NCBI GenBank assembly: GCA_020633555.1 | Contig: JACKDL010000027.1 | Location: forward strand, 1-64,000 | DNA from: Myxococcales bacterium | GTDB lineage: Bacteria; Myxococcota_A; Bradymonadia; UBA7976; UBA1532 | Direction: 5' to 3' | Length of the DNA: 64,000 nt | In this document: one piece after another, positions 8,396-16,362 of the stretch | Numbering within the stretch: position 1 is the first letter of the stretch | Layout: every line of letters starts with the position of its first letter | Notes under the pieces: generated by a model | What the model was told of the DNA's origin: nothing | Seen by the model: the letters and a program-made list of their open reading frames with translations, nothing else | Database searches by the model: none | Position numbers and translations under genes: made by a program

Positions 8396-9036
8396 CGCAG
8401 GTCGAACCGCACGGCCTGGCGGGCCCACGCGCGCACGGCGCGCCCCTGGTACGTGGCGGGCTGGAAGCGCCAGCGCCGCACGGCCTGCACGGCGGCCCCG
8501 TCGAAGACGCCCGGCGGCTCGGCCTGCTCCACCTGCACCTGCTCCACCTGCCCATCGGCGCCCACCAGCAGGGCCACCACCACCCGGCCCTGGATGCCGT
8601 CGGCTCGGGCCGTGGGGGGATAACGCGGCGGCGGGCTCAGCAGGGGCCGCGGCGGCTCGTCCACGGTGTGCTCGTCCAGCACCAGCTTGTCGGCGGCGGG
8701 CAGGGCCAGGGCCTGCCCGCCGCCCACAGCGCCCGCCAGGCCGGCACCGCCCAGGGCCCCAAGGGTCAGGTCCCCGGGTTCGCCCAGCACGGGCGCGGCG
8801 ACGGCGCTGGGCAGGTCCAGGGCGGGCAGCGGGGCCGGCGCGTCGGCAGCGGGCGCATCCACCGCCACGGGCTGCGGGGGTGGGGCCGGCGGCGGCGGCT
8901 GGGGCGCGGCCACGACCCGGGGCGGCGGCAGTGGGGGCGGGTTCGCGGCCGGCACGTCCACCCGCAGCAGCGCCAGGGCCGCCAGCAGGCCCAGGTTGAC
9001 GGCCACGGTCACCAGGATGGCCCCCAGTTGCCCCAT
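8392..9036 (-). CDS. tonB: TonB energy-transducing protein
   Basis: A 214-residue TonB. The order is N-terminal membrane anchor (about 4-24), a proline-rich spacer (PPPLPPPRVVAAPQPPPPAP), a Gly/Ala linker and a C-terminal TonB domain of about 80 residues. The domain contains YPPTARADGIQGRVVVALLV and VRRWRFQPATYQGRAV. It transmits the proton-motive force from the ExbB/ExbD complex in the inner membrane to TonB-dependent receptors. ATG 9036 overlaps the exbD stop by one base (TGATG), which shows translational coupling and excludes the longer upstream frame. Its likely partner receptor is encoded four to five kb upstream in the same operon. Confidence 0.92.
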   Translation of the reverse strand: MGQLGAILVTVAVNLGLLAALALLRVDVPAANPPPLPPPRVVAAPQPPPPAPPPQPVAVDAPAADAPAPLPALDLPSAVAAPVLGEPGDLTLGALGGAGLAGAVGGGQALALPAADKLVLDEHTVDEPPRPLLSPPPRYPPTARADGIQGRVVVALLVGADGQVEQVQVEQAEPPGVFDGAAVQAVRRWRFQPATYQGRAVRAWARQAVRFDLR

Positions 9037-9443
9037 CACGGCTTCTCGACGTCCAGGCCCACGTCCTTGGCCCCGCCGCGCCGGCAGCCGTCGATGACCT
9101 GCACCAGCGTGCCCGTCTCGACCCGCTTGTCGGCGGCCACCAGCACCGGGCGCTGGGGCGCGCGGGCCAGCGCGTCGGCCACCCGCGTGCGCACCATCCA
9201 CAGCGGCACGGGCTGGCCGTCCACGAAGACGTTGGCCTGAGCGTCCACCAGCACCCGCAGCGTGCGGGTGTCGGCGGCCTCGCCCGAGGCGGCGCCGGGC
9301 CGCTCGATGTCGATGGCCAGCTCCTCGGTGAACTTGGCGCTGACCATGAAGAAGATCAGCAAGATGAAGATCATGTCGATCAGCGGGGCCAGGTCGATGG
9401 CCGACGCCTCGCGCTCCCCGCGCTGGATCTCGCCGAGCTTCAT
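9036..9443 (-). CDS. exbD: ExbD biopolymer transport protein
   Basis: A 135-residue ExbD/TolR-family protein. It has a short cytoplasmic N terminus, a single membrane helix (about 20-37) with the conserved aspartate in APLIDMIFILLIFF (D23, matching the essential D25 of E. coli ExbD), and a periplasmic domain ending in the typical VETGTLVQVIDGCRRGGAKD region. It forms the proton-driven motor with ExbB. Its ATG overlaps the upstream exbB stop by four bases, and its stop overlaps tonB. Confidence 0.93.
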   Translation of the reverse strand: MKLGEIQRGEREASAIDLAPLIDMIFILLIFFMVSAKFTEELAIDIERPGAASGEAADTRTLRVLVDAQANVFVDGQPVPLWMVRTRVADALARAPQRPVLVAADKRVETGTLVQVIDGCRRGGAKDVGLDVEKP

Positions 9444-9916
9444 GGGGCCCCCTCGGCCAGCCGCGTCAGCTCATGGTCCAGACGGGCGGCTTTCAGGTGC
9501 AGCAGCCGCTCCATCACCAGGCCGGGGATGGCCACCGCCAGGCCCATCTGGGTGGTGGTGAGCGCCGCCGAGATGCCCCCACTGATGCCCTGGCGGGGGT
9601 CGCCCACGGCGGTCAGGGCGTCGAAGGTGTCGATCATGCCGCCCACCGTGCCCAGCAGCCCCAGCAGCGGCGCGGCGGCCACCAGCGCCACGATCAGCGC
9701 CTGGTGGCGCTGCAGCCGCGCGCGCTGGCGGGCCGCCCAGATTCGGCGGCCGCTCGCGTCGGCGGGCGCCGGCTCCAGCCGCAGGTGGGCCGCCCGCCGC
9801 ACCAGCAGGTACCACAGCAGCAGCCCCACGGCGGTCAGCGGCCACATGACGGGGCCGCCCGCCAGGAAGAGGGCCCGAATCTTCGCCCAGACCACCGCGG
9901 CCGCCGCCCCGCTCAC
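9440..9916 (-). CDS. exbB: ExbB proton-channel protein, short form
   Basis: A 158-residue MotA/TolQ/ExbB-family protein with three membrane helices: about 20-40, the LLGLLGTVGGMIDTFDALTAV region, and the GGISAALTTTQMGLAVAIPG region with the polar Thr cluster of the proton pathway. It lacks the long N-terminal domain of its upstream paralogue, as expected of the ExbB2 partner in TtpC-type TonB systems. Translation begins at GTG 9916, which overlaps the upstream stop by four bases (GTGA). Confidence 0.92.
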   Translation of the reverse strand: MSGAAAAVVWAKIRALFLAGGPVMWPLTAVGLLLWYLLVRRAAHLRLEPAPADASGRRIWAARQRARLQRHQALIVALVAAAPLLGLLGTVGGMIDTFDALTAVGDPRQGISGGISAALTTTQMGLAVAIPGLVMERLLHLKAARLDHELTRLAEGAP

Positions 9917-11286
9917 GCCGGCGGCCCGTCGTGGTGGGCGCCGGGGTGGTGCCCCGCGTCGCCGTGGTGGTGGTGATGGGCGTGCGGGTGCCCGTCGGGC
10001 CGGTGGCAGGCCAGGTCGTGAATCACCACCAGGCTGTCGGTCTGCAGGCGGGTGAGGATGCGGCTGGCCCAGCGGTCCAGCAGGGTGTGCAGCAGCAGGG
10101 TGGGGATGGCCACCGCCAGCCCCAGCTCGGTGGTGATCAGCGCCTGGCTGATGCCCCCCGACAGGCGCTTGGGGTCCCCCGTGCCGTACTCGGTGATGAC
10201 GTCGAAGGTGGCGATCATGCCGGTGACGGTGCCCAGCAAGCCCAGCAAGGGGGCCACGGCGGCCACGGTGCGCAGCAGCGGCAGCAGCCGCTCCAGGCGG
10301 GGCAGCTCGCGGAACACCGCGCGGGCGGCCACCTCCTCCAGGTGGGCGTGGGTCTCGTCGGGCTCGGCCAGCAGCACCCCCAGCACCCGCCGCATGGCCC
10401 CGGGCCCCGCCATGGCGGCCCGCGCGGCGGTCAGGTCACCGTGGGCCAGCGCCCCGCACACGTCCCGCGTCACGGTGCGTCCGGCGCCGATGAGCAGCAG
10501 GGTCAGCGCCCGCTCCAGCGCGACGAGCAGGGCCAGCCCGCCCAACCCCACGATGACCCAGCCGATGAGGCCCGCGCCCTCCAGCAGGTCGCTGAAGGTC
10601 TTGTCGCGCTGCACGGGAGGCAGTGGGCCGTCCGGATCGCGCAGGAACAGCGGTGCCACCGCGGCTTGCCCCTGGACCACTCGGGTGGCCGCCTGCGGCG
10701 CGGCCTCGACCACCGCCAGATCGCCGTCGCCGGTGGGCCGCAAGGCCCCTCCGCCACCGCCGAGGGCCGCCACCCGCCCTACGTGGGCGATGGGGCCGTC
10801 CACCGGGGCGCCGTCGGATCCGTAGAAGCGCCCGGGCACCGCGCGCACCCGCGTGGCCGCCGCCAGGTGGCCGCTGGCCCGCCTCAGCGCGTCCACCAGG
10901 CGGGCCTCGGGGGCGCCGGCGGGCAGGGCGTCGCCGTGCTGTGCCAGCGCGCGGGCCGCGCCGCGCAGGGTGCCCTCGAGCAGGGCGGCGTCCTCGTCGG
11001 CGCCCGCGGTGCGCTGGGCCACCTGCTGCGCGGCGGCGCGGGCGTCGGCCTCGGCGGCGTGCAGATCGGCCAGCTCGGCCTCCAGGGCGGCCAGCCGGCG
11101 GCGGGCCTGCGCCAGATCGGCCTCGCGGCGGCGAGTCAGGTCCTGGATCTCCTGGGCGAGCCCGTCGCGGGTGGCCTCCAGCTCGGCCTGCTCCTGCTCG
11201 AACAGGGCCTGCAGGTCGGGCGGGGCGGCCCACGCGGCGCCCAACACGGCCCACAGGGCCACGGCCATGGCCAGCGCCCGCCTCAC
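9913..11286 (-). CDS. ttpC: TtpC-like large ExbB/TolQ protein with histidine-rich C-terminal tail
   Basis: A 457-residue protein with a signal peptide (about 1-22), a coiled-coil-rich periplasmic region (about 25-130), a further extracytoplasmic domain (to about 240), and a MotA/TolQ/ExbB channel domain. The channel carries helices around GLIGWVIVGLGGLALLVAL, PLLGLLGTVTGMIATFDV and GGISQALITTELGLAVAIP. This layout matches TtpC, the extra component that Vibrio TonB2 systems need. The last 30 or so residues are exceptionally His-rich (GHPHAHHHHHGDAGHHPGAH), probably on the cytoplasmic side, and look like a metal-binding tail that I do not know from typical TtpC. GTG 11286 overlaps the DUF3450 stop by four bases; the longer upstream frame is a shadow of that gene. 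Confidence 0.87.
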   Translation of the reverse strand: MRRALAMAVALWAVLGAAWAAPPDLQALFEQEQAELEATRDGLAQEIQDLTRRREADLAQARRRLAALEAELADLHAAEADARAAAQQVAQRTAGADEDAALLEGTLRGAARALAQHGDALPAGAPEARLVDALRRASGHLAAATRVRAVPGRFYGSDGAPVDGPIAHVGRVAALGGGGGALRPTGDGDLAVVEAAPQAATRVVQGQAAVAPLFLRDPDGPLPPVQRDKTFSDLLEGAGLIGWVIVGLGGLALLVALERALTLLLIGAGRTVTRDVCGALAHGDLTAARAAMAGPGAMRRVLGVLLAEPDETHAHLEEVAARAVFRELPRLERLLPLLRTVAAVAPLLGLLGTVTGMIATFDVITEYGTGDPKRLSGGISQALITTELGLAVAIPTLLLHTLLDRWASRILTRLQTDSLVVIHDLACHRPDGHPHAHHHHHGDAGHHPGAHHDGPPA

Positions 11287-12053
11287 GGGGTGGCCCCCGG
11301 CACCGGCAAGCGGTACAGCCCGCCGCGCACGCGCTTGTCCAGGTCGGTGAACAGCCGGGCCACCTCGTCGGCGTCGGCCTCGGCGGGCAGGGGGTCGTGG
11401 CGCCAGACGCCGTCCACCCGCCGCAGCCAGCCGAAGCCGCCCTCGGGCAGCCGGGTCAGCAGCACCACCGTGCCCAGCTTCACCGCCTCGACCAGCCGAG
11501 GCGGCCCGTTCGGGCTCAGCGCGACGGGGGTGGCGGTGCGGGCGATCTCGCCGGCCAGCCGCAGCTCGTCCTCGGCCAGGCGCCACAGGCGGGCGGCGCC
11601 CTCGGCGGCGGCCACCCGCTGGGCCTGCACCGCGGCGTCGAGCTGCTCCACCGCCGCCCGTCGCTCGGCCCGACGGTAGGGCAGGCCGTCGTCGATGGCG
11701 GCGGTCAGGGCGGCGGCCCCCTGCGCCACCGCGGCGCGCAGAGCGGCCGAGGCCTGCGCCCGATCGGCGTCGGCGGCCTCGGCCCGGGCCACGGCCGCCT
11801 TGTGCTCGGCCACGTGGGCCTTGGTGGCGGCGATCTGGGCCTCGAGCTGGGCCGTACGCTGGGCCAGCACGGCCAGCTCGGCCCCGCCGCGATCGCGCTC
11901 GCTGCGCAGCTCGGCCTCCAGCAGCCCGATCTGTCGGCGCAGGCTCGCCAGGGCCCGGGCGCGCTCGGCCACGGGCGGCGCCGCCCAGGCGGACCCCGCG
12001 GCCAGCAGCCCGAGGGCCAGGGGCAGCCCCCTCAGAGCCGGGTGTAGGTGCAC
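11283..12053 (-). CDS. DUF3450-type periplasmic coiled-coil protein
   Basis: A 256-residue protein with a signal peptide ending in GSAWA (about residue 24) and a long coiled coil (about 30-160). A C-terminal part contains AVKLGTVVLLTRLPEGGFGWL and a final RGGLYRLPVPGATP. Length, architecture and position directly upstream of a TtpC-like gene match DUF3450 proteins of TonB2-type operons. The best start is GTG 12053, overlapping the preceding gene by 22 bases. A CTG at 12035 would give the 4-base overlap seen elsewhere in the operon and cannot be excluded. It is likely an accessory periplasmic factor of the TonB complex; its molecular role is not established. Confidence 0.75.
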   Translation of the reverse strand: MHLHPALRGLPLALGLLAAGSAWAAPPVAERARALASLRRQIGLLEAELRSERDRGGAELAVLAQRTAQLEAQIAATKAHVAEHKAAVARAEAADADRAQASAALRAAVAQGAAALTAAIDDGLPYRRAERRAAVEQLDAAVQAQRVAAAEGAARLWRLAEDELRLAGEIARTATPVALSPNGPPRLVEAVKLGTVVLLTRLPEGGFGWLRRVDGVWRHDPLPAEADADEVARLFTDLDKRVRGGLYRLPVPGATP

Positions 12054-12943
12054 AGGCCCAGCCCGTTCAGGTGCAGGCTCAGGCGGATCTGCTCGGCCAC
12101 GAAGGCGCGCAGGTCCGTCTCGTCGCGGGTGAGGTTGCCCACGTCGTCATAGAAGAACAGCGGCTCGCCGCCCTCATCCAGCAGCCGCTCGCCGTCGGCG
12201 TCGCGCAGGTCGTTCAGGTCCTGCTGCGCCAGCTCGTCGGCGGTCAGGTGATCGTCGTCGCCCGCCACCGCCGCGAAGGGGTCGAAGCGCAGCGTCGCGT
12301 CGGTGCCGATCTTGTCCCAGAACAGGTGGACCGCGTGGGCGTTGAGCTGGGCGCCGGTGGTCTTGTTGTTCTCGATGACCAGGCCGCGGGTGTTGTCGAC
12401 GCCGTTGGTGCAGCGGGCGTAGCGGGCGGGGGTGGCGAAGCCCAGCTCGAAGGTGATCGTGCGGCCCCCCTTGCTGGCCTGCCCGGCGATGAGCGCCGAC
12501 CAGCCCTCGGCGGCCATCTGGGCCACGTCCTCGGGCGCCGCGGTGCCGCTGATGCCTTCGCGGGCCGCCTGGAGCTCGAAGCCCACGTCCAGGCGGGTGG
12601 CGGGCAGCCCCTCGAGCGTGGCCAGGGGCTGCGCGGCCCCGCCGCCCGCCACGAGATCCACGGCCACCGGCCCGGCAAAGGTGCCCTCGACGCTGCCGCT
12701 GGGGTCGCTGAGCTGCACGGCGCCCAGCACCAGCACGTAGCGCTCGAAGGTCACCTGCCAGCCGTCCACGAAGGCGTGATCCACCTCGCCCTCGCGGTGG
12801 GGGAAGCCCACCCGGGCGGCCTCGCCCCCGCTCACCGTCAGCGCCAGGCCGCCGGCGCCCACGTCCTCCTCGCTGGAGCAGCCGGCGGCCAGGGTCACCG
12901 CCAGCAAGGGCGCCAGGGGCTTCAGACTCTTGGGCCAGTTCAT
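12032..12943 (-). CDS. uncharacterised lipoprotein with EF-hand-like loop
   Basis: A 303-residue protein with a lipobox VTLAAGC (Cys22). The body has beta-rich segments (AFVDGWQVTFERYVLVLGAV, GRTITFELGFATPARY), then HAVHLFWDKIGTDATLRFDP followed by AGDDDHLTADEL, which resembles an EF-hand calcium loop. A Cys lies near the C terminus. ATG 12943 overlaps the preceding lipoprotein gene by four bases. Proteins with this HLFWD...RFDPFA plus D-rich pattern are, to my knowledge, found mainly in delta-proteobacteria without assigned function. Its place between a TonB-dependent receptor and the TonB machinery suggests metal or ligand capture at the outer membrane. That role is inference. Confidence 0.7.
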   Translation of the reverse strand: MNWPKSLKPLAPLLAVTLAAGCSSEEDVGAGGLALTVSGGEAARVGFPHREGEVDHAFVDGWQVTFERYVLVLGAVQLSDPSGSVEGTFAGPVAVDLVAGGGAAQPLATLEGLPATRLDVGFELQAAREGISGTAAPEDVAQMAAEGWSALIAGQASKGGRTITFELGFATPARYARCTNGVDNTRGLVIENNKTTGAQLNAHAVHLFWDKIGTDATLRFDPFAAVAGDDDHLTADELAQQDLNDLRDADGERLLDEGGEPLFFYDDVGNLTRDETDLRAFVAEQIRLSLHLNGLGLCTYTRL

Positions 12944-13731
12944 GGGGTCCACTCCAGGTCGTAGGTGCCCGCGTGGGTGGCCGCGCGCAGCCACCCACGC
13001 GCCACCGGGCTGTCGGCGGGGATGGGGGTCAGCCCGTCCTCATCGGCGGGCGGCAGGGTGCCGAAGTCCGCCTGCCAGAACCAGTCTTCCACCCGCACCA
13101 CCACCCGCGGGCCGCCCGGCAGGCGGTCGTCGAAGCGCACGTCGGCCACCTTGATGTCGGTGATCCGCCGCAGCGCGGGGTCCTCGGGCAGGTCCAGGCC
13201 GGCGGCGAAGCGCACGGTCACACCGTCCTTCTCGGCGGTGCCCGCAGCCCACAGGGCGTGCCCGCGCAGGGGCGCTACGTCGGCCCCCGGTGCCAGGGCC
13301 ACGGCCCCCAGCGGCAGGAGCTGCACCTCCATGCGCCGGCAGGTGCCGAGCTGGCCCGCGGTGTCGCCCAGGGGCACGCCATCGGCCGCCAACAGATCCA
13401 CCGGCACCTGGTGCAGCACCTCGCCCAAAGTGGTGCCGCCCGTCGCCAGCACGTGGGCGTGGGCGGTGCCCACGGGCAACAGCCGGCGCAGCCAGCCGAA
13501 GGCGTCGGCGGCCACCTCGTCGAAGTAGATTGGCCCCAGCAGCGCGTGGGCTTCGGTGAGCGCCACCCGCCAGCCCTGCGCGTTGGTGAAGGCGACCACG
13601 GGCCCACCGCCTTCGGCGGCGCCGCGGGCGGCCGCGGGCACGGCGATGGGTCGTCCCGCGGTCTCGCCGCAGCCAGACCCCCCAAGCGCCAGCGCCAGCG
13701 CCAGGGCGGCGCCCCTCAGCGCTGCACGCAC
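12940..13731 (-). CDS. uncharacterised lipoprotein of metal-uptake operon
   Basis: A 263-residue protein beginning at GTG 13731, 16 bases inside the preceding gene, with an N-terminal lipoprotein signal whose lipobox is LGGSGC. The mature part is beta-rich. It contains FTNAQGWRVALTEAHALLGP, a VGTAHAHVLATGG segment with two nearby His, DLLAADGVPLGDTAG, and C-terminal VVVRVEDWFWQADF. It seems related in overall plan to the neighbouring 12032-12943 protein. A longer reading frame starting near 14097 is only the shadow of upstream genes. No characterised family is recognised; a distant link to MbnP-like metal-handling proteins was considered but the diagnostic motifs are not convincing. Periplasmic location facing TonB partners is inferred. 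Confidence 0.68.
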   Translation of the reverse strand: MRAALRGAALALALALGGSGCGETAGRPIAVPAAARGAAEGGGPVVAFTNAQGWRVALTEAHALLGPIYFDEVAADAFGWLRRLLPVGTAHAHVLATGGTTLGEVLHQVPVDLLAADGVPLGDTAGQLGTCRRMEVQLLPLGAVALAPGADVAPLRGHALWAAGTAEKDGVTVRFAAGLDLPEDPALRRITDIKVADVRFDDRLPGGPRVVVRVEDWFWQADFGTLPPADEDGLTPIPADSPVARGWLRAATHAGTYDLEWTP

Positions 13732-14114
13732 GTGGCCCACCCGTCCTCGACCCGGCACTCGGTGCCCACCACGCAGCGCCGGCTGCCCCACAGGCCGCCC
13801 ACGCAGTTCGTGGCGTCGCCGTCCACGCAGCGCCCCGGCTCGCCCGCGCTGCAGGTCGCCGCCGGCTCGGCGCAGTATCCGAGCTGCTCGTCGCTCACGC
13901 GGCACACAAGGCCGTCGACTGCGCAGTTGCGGCCCGGGTGGAAGTGCCCGTCGGCCTGATCGCCCCCGACGTGGCAGTACTGGATGGCGTCGTCCACGCA
14001 GTACTGCCAGCCGTTGGTCTCGGCGTCGCAGCGGTTGGGGGCCGTCGCCGCGCTGTCGTCGTCGCAGCCCAGCAGCAGCAGGGCCGCCAGGGCCCACCGC
14101 ACCTCAATGCGCAT
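13716..14114 (-). CDS. small cysteine-rich lipoprotein
   Basis: A 132-residue protein with lipobox LLLLGC (about residue 17) followed by Asp-rich DDDS. The mature chain carries ten cysteines in a pattern like GWQYCVDDAIQYCHVGG, RNCAVDGLVCR, LGYCAEPAATC and RCVDGDATNC, suggesting a compact disulfide-stabilised fold of a kind common in Myxococcota secreted proteins. ATG 14114 overlaps the receptor stop by 11 bases and the stop overlaps the next start by 16 bases, so it is embedded in the operon. Function unknown; surface exposure near the receptor is plausible. Confidence 0.75.
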   Translation of the reverse strand: MRIEVRWALAALLLLGCDDDSAATAPNRCDAETNGWQYCVDDAIQYCHVGGDQADGHFHPGRNCAVDGLVCRVSDEQLGYCAEPAATCSAGEPGRCVDGDATNCVGGLWGSRRCVVGTECRVEDGWATCVQR

Positions 14115-16362
14115 GTCCGCTCTCCTCGCGCACGGCCCCGGTCAGCCAGTCCTCGACGTGCAGGGTCAGCGTGGCCAGCACCACCCGCGGCTCGCCGGCG
14201 GCGAAGTGGCGCATGGCCACCCGGCTCTCGGCCACCTGGGGCCCCTGGAAGTTGCTCGGGAAGTTGAACTCGGCCTGCCGGTAGCGCTGGTCGAGCAGGT
14301 TGCGGGCCTGCAGCCCCAGGGTGGTGTGCCACAGCCGAACCCCCGCCCCCAGGTTGGCCACCGCCACGTCGTCGCCCACCTGCTGCAGGGGCAGAGGCCG
14401 CCCGGGCACATAGGTGAAGCCCAGCCCCACGTGGCCGCGCACGGGCACCTCGCCCAGCCGCCAGCCGAACAGCTCGCCCTTCACCGCGGCGTCCACCCGC
14501 CCGATGAACCGCGGGATGTACGGCAGCCGTTCGCCTGTCAGATCGAGGCTGGCCTCGGCCCAACTCAAGTTCAGCAGCCCGTCGAACCAGCGCCCCAGCG
14601 TGAGCCGCCCGCTGGCCAGCAGCACGTGGCGGGTGGAGCCGCCCACGGCGGTGTTGCGGCCGGCCTCCTGGTCGAAGACCAGATCGTCCTCCACCCGGGT
14701 GTGGTCGTAGCTGGCCTGCACGTTCATCGCCCACGGATCCTGGCCCAGCGCGCCCCGGCGCCACACCACGCCCAGGTCCAGCGAGTGGCTCTGGGCGAAG
14801 GGCGCGGCTTCGTTGTCCGACAGGGCCGAGGCGTCGCTCGACCGGGTGCCGCGGCCGTAGCTGCCCACCACGTGCAGGCCCGTCGCCCCCACGGCGGCGT
14901 CCACGGTCACCCGGGGGTTGACCGCGAAGCCGAAGGCCTGGGCCGTCTGATCGGGCACCCGGCTGCCCTCGCGATCGGCGTCCGGCAGGTCCCGGTCCTC
15001 CACGCCGAAGCTGAAGGCGTCCACCCGCACCCCGCCGCGCACCGCCAGCCACCCCAGCGGCTGCAGCTCGGCGCGGGCCCACCCGGCCAGGTTCATGACG
15101 TCGAAGGCGTCGTCGAACACCCGCTGGTAGGGGATGGCCGTCACCGCCCGCAGCCGCCGCTGGCTCGTCTCGCCCTGGTCCAGCCGGGCGGCGTAGCCCA
15201 GGGCCAGCGCCTGCTCCTGCCCCCACAGCGGGGCCTGCAGCCGGTAGCGCCCCCGGCTGCCCAGAGTCATCACGTCGTAGCGCATCTCCACGCCGTCGCC
15301 GCGCTGCTGGGTGGCCACCGCCAGGTTGCCGAAGTCGTCGCGCAGGTCGTCGTTCAGGAAGCCGGTGAAGTTGGCGCGCATGCGCAGGGCCCGCCGCTGC
15401 AGAAAGGTCACCTGCTCGAAGCGCGCGTCCACGGGCCCGGCCTCGGTCTCGAAGAACAGCAGCAGCCGGGTGCTCTCGCCGCCCTGGTTGGGATCGTAGG
15501 TGTCGAAGAAGCCCATCCGCCCGGCCTGGTGGTCGTCCTGGCGCACCACGCCCGCCTGGTCGAACCGGCTGGCGTAGGCGATGGCGGTGGCGGCCCAGCC
15601 CAGGTCGCTCGCACGATCGGGCTTGTGCTCGAAGCGCCCCGTGGCCGTGGCCCGCTGCGCGGCGCGGTTGGGCCCGAAGCCGTCGGTGCGGAACAGCTCG
15701 AAGGCGCCGAAGGTGCCCTCGCTCTGGCTGGGCGGCGCGAACAGGCCCACGGTGCGCTGGGTGCCGAAGCTGCCGACGGTCTGGCTGATGCGGCTGCCCC
15801 GCTGCGCCACCCCCAGCCGGTACTCGGCGCTGCCGGCGAAGGCGAAGTCGCCCTGGGCGGGGTCGAAGGGCCCCTCGGTCACCTGCACGGCCCGCACGAT
15901 CTCGGGCATCACCAGCAGCACGTCGGCGTAGCCGTGGTTGTGGGCGTTGCTCACCTCGTTCAGCGGCACCTGGTGCAGCAGGTACTCGATGTCCTGCCCC
16001 TCGCCCGCCGCGAAGCCGCGCATGAAGGTGCTGTGGGCGTGCCCCTCGCCGCCGGCGTTCACGGTGAACACCCCCGGCGCGAGCTGCAGGTGCTCGCTGG
16101 CGTCCTTGCGGGGCACCACGTCGAGCTGGCCAATCTCCACCTCGAAGACCGTGGCAGGGGTGGCCTGGGCCCGGCGCTCCTGGATCACCACCGCGTCGGG
16201 CAGGGCGTGCACGGCGTCGGGTGGCGGGCGAGGGGTGGACGGGTCCGGCGCCGCCGCGGTGGGCGGGGGATCCTCCAGCTCCAGGGGGGGCAGGGTGGGC
16301 TGCGCAGCCGCCGCGCTCACCCAGAGCGCGAGGCAGGCGCCCTTAATGCTCGTGGCCCTCAT
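14104..16362 (-). CDS. TonB-dependent outer-membrane receptor
   Basis: A 752-residue receptor with a signal peptide (cleavage near AAAAQ), a Pro-rich linker, a TonB-box-like stretch (ALPDAVVIQER), a plug domain (LDVVPRKDASEHLQLAPGVF... VPLNEVSNAHNHGYADVLLV) and a long beta-barrel. The barrel shows the typical LGLQARNLLDQRYRQAEF region near the C terminus. The plug carries several His residues (GEGHAHST, SNAHNHGYA) and the protein ends ESGHAH, hinting at a metal or metal-complex ligand. ATG 16362 overlaps the upstream lipoprotein gene by 20 bases. Together with the downstream ExbB/ExbD/TonB genes it forms a complete outer-membrane import route; the substrate is not identifiable from sequence. 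Confidence 0.88.
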   Translation of the reverse strand: MRATSIKGACLALWVSAAAAQPTLPPLELEDPPPTAAAPDPSTPRPPPDAVHALPDAVVIQERRAQATPATVFEVEIGQLDVVPRKDASEHLQLAPGVFTVNAGGEGHAHSTFMRGFAAGEGQDIEYLLHQVPLNEVSNAHNHGYADVLLVMPEIVRAVQVTEGPFDPAQGDFAFAGSAEYRLGVAQRGSRISQTVGSFGTQRTVGLFAPPSQSEGTFGAFELFRTDGFGPNRAAQRATATGRFEHKPDRASDLGWAATAIAYASRFDQAGVVRQDDHQAGRMGFFDTYDPNQGGESTRLLLFFETEAGPVDARFEQVTFLQRRALRMRANFTGFLNDDLRDDFGNLAVATQQRGDGVEMRYDVMTLGSRGRYRLQAPLWGQEQALALGYAARLDQGETSQRRLRAVTAIPYQRVFDDAFDVMNLAGWARAELQPLGWLAVRGGVRVDAFSFGVEDRDLPDADREGSRVPDQTAQAFGFAVNPRVTVDAAVGATGLHVVGSYGRGTRSSDASALSDNEAAPFAQSHSLDLGVVWRRGALGQDPWAMNVQASYDHTRVEDDLVFDQEAGRNTAVGGSTRHVLLASGRLTLGRWFDGLLNLSWAEASLDLTGERLPYIPRFIGRVDAAVKGELFGWRLGEVPVRGHVGLGFTYVPGRPLPLQQVGDDVAVANLGAGVRLWHTTLGLQARNLLDQRYRQAEFNFPSNFQGPQVAESRVAMRHFAAGEPRVVLATLTLHVEDWLTGAVREESGHAH

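Noticed and set aside
12032..13731. MbnP copper-protein assignment for the two lipoproteins
   Set aside because: General lipoprotein and beta-rich character fits, but the diagnostic motifs and a partner MbnH di-haem protein are not seen.
12940..14097. Long N-terminal extension of the 12940-13731 lipoprotein
   Set aside because: The extension overlaps the Cys-rich lipoprotein gene and would place the lipobox internally; GTG 13731 gives a proper signal peptide.
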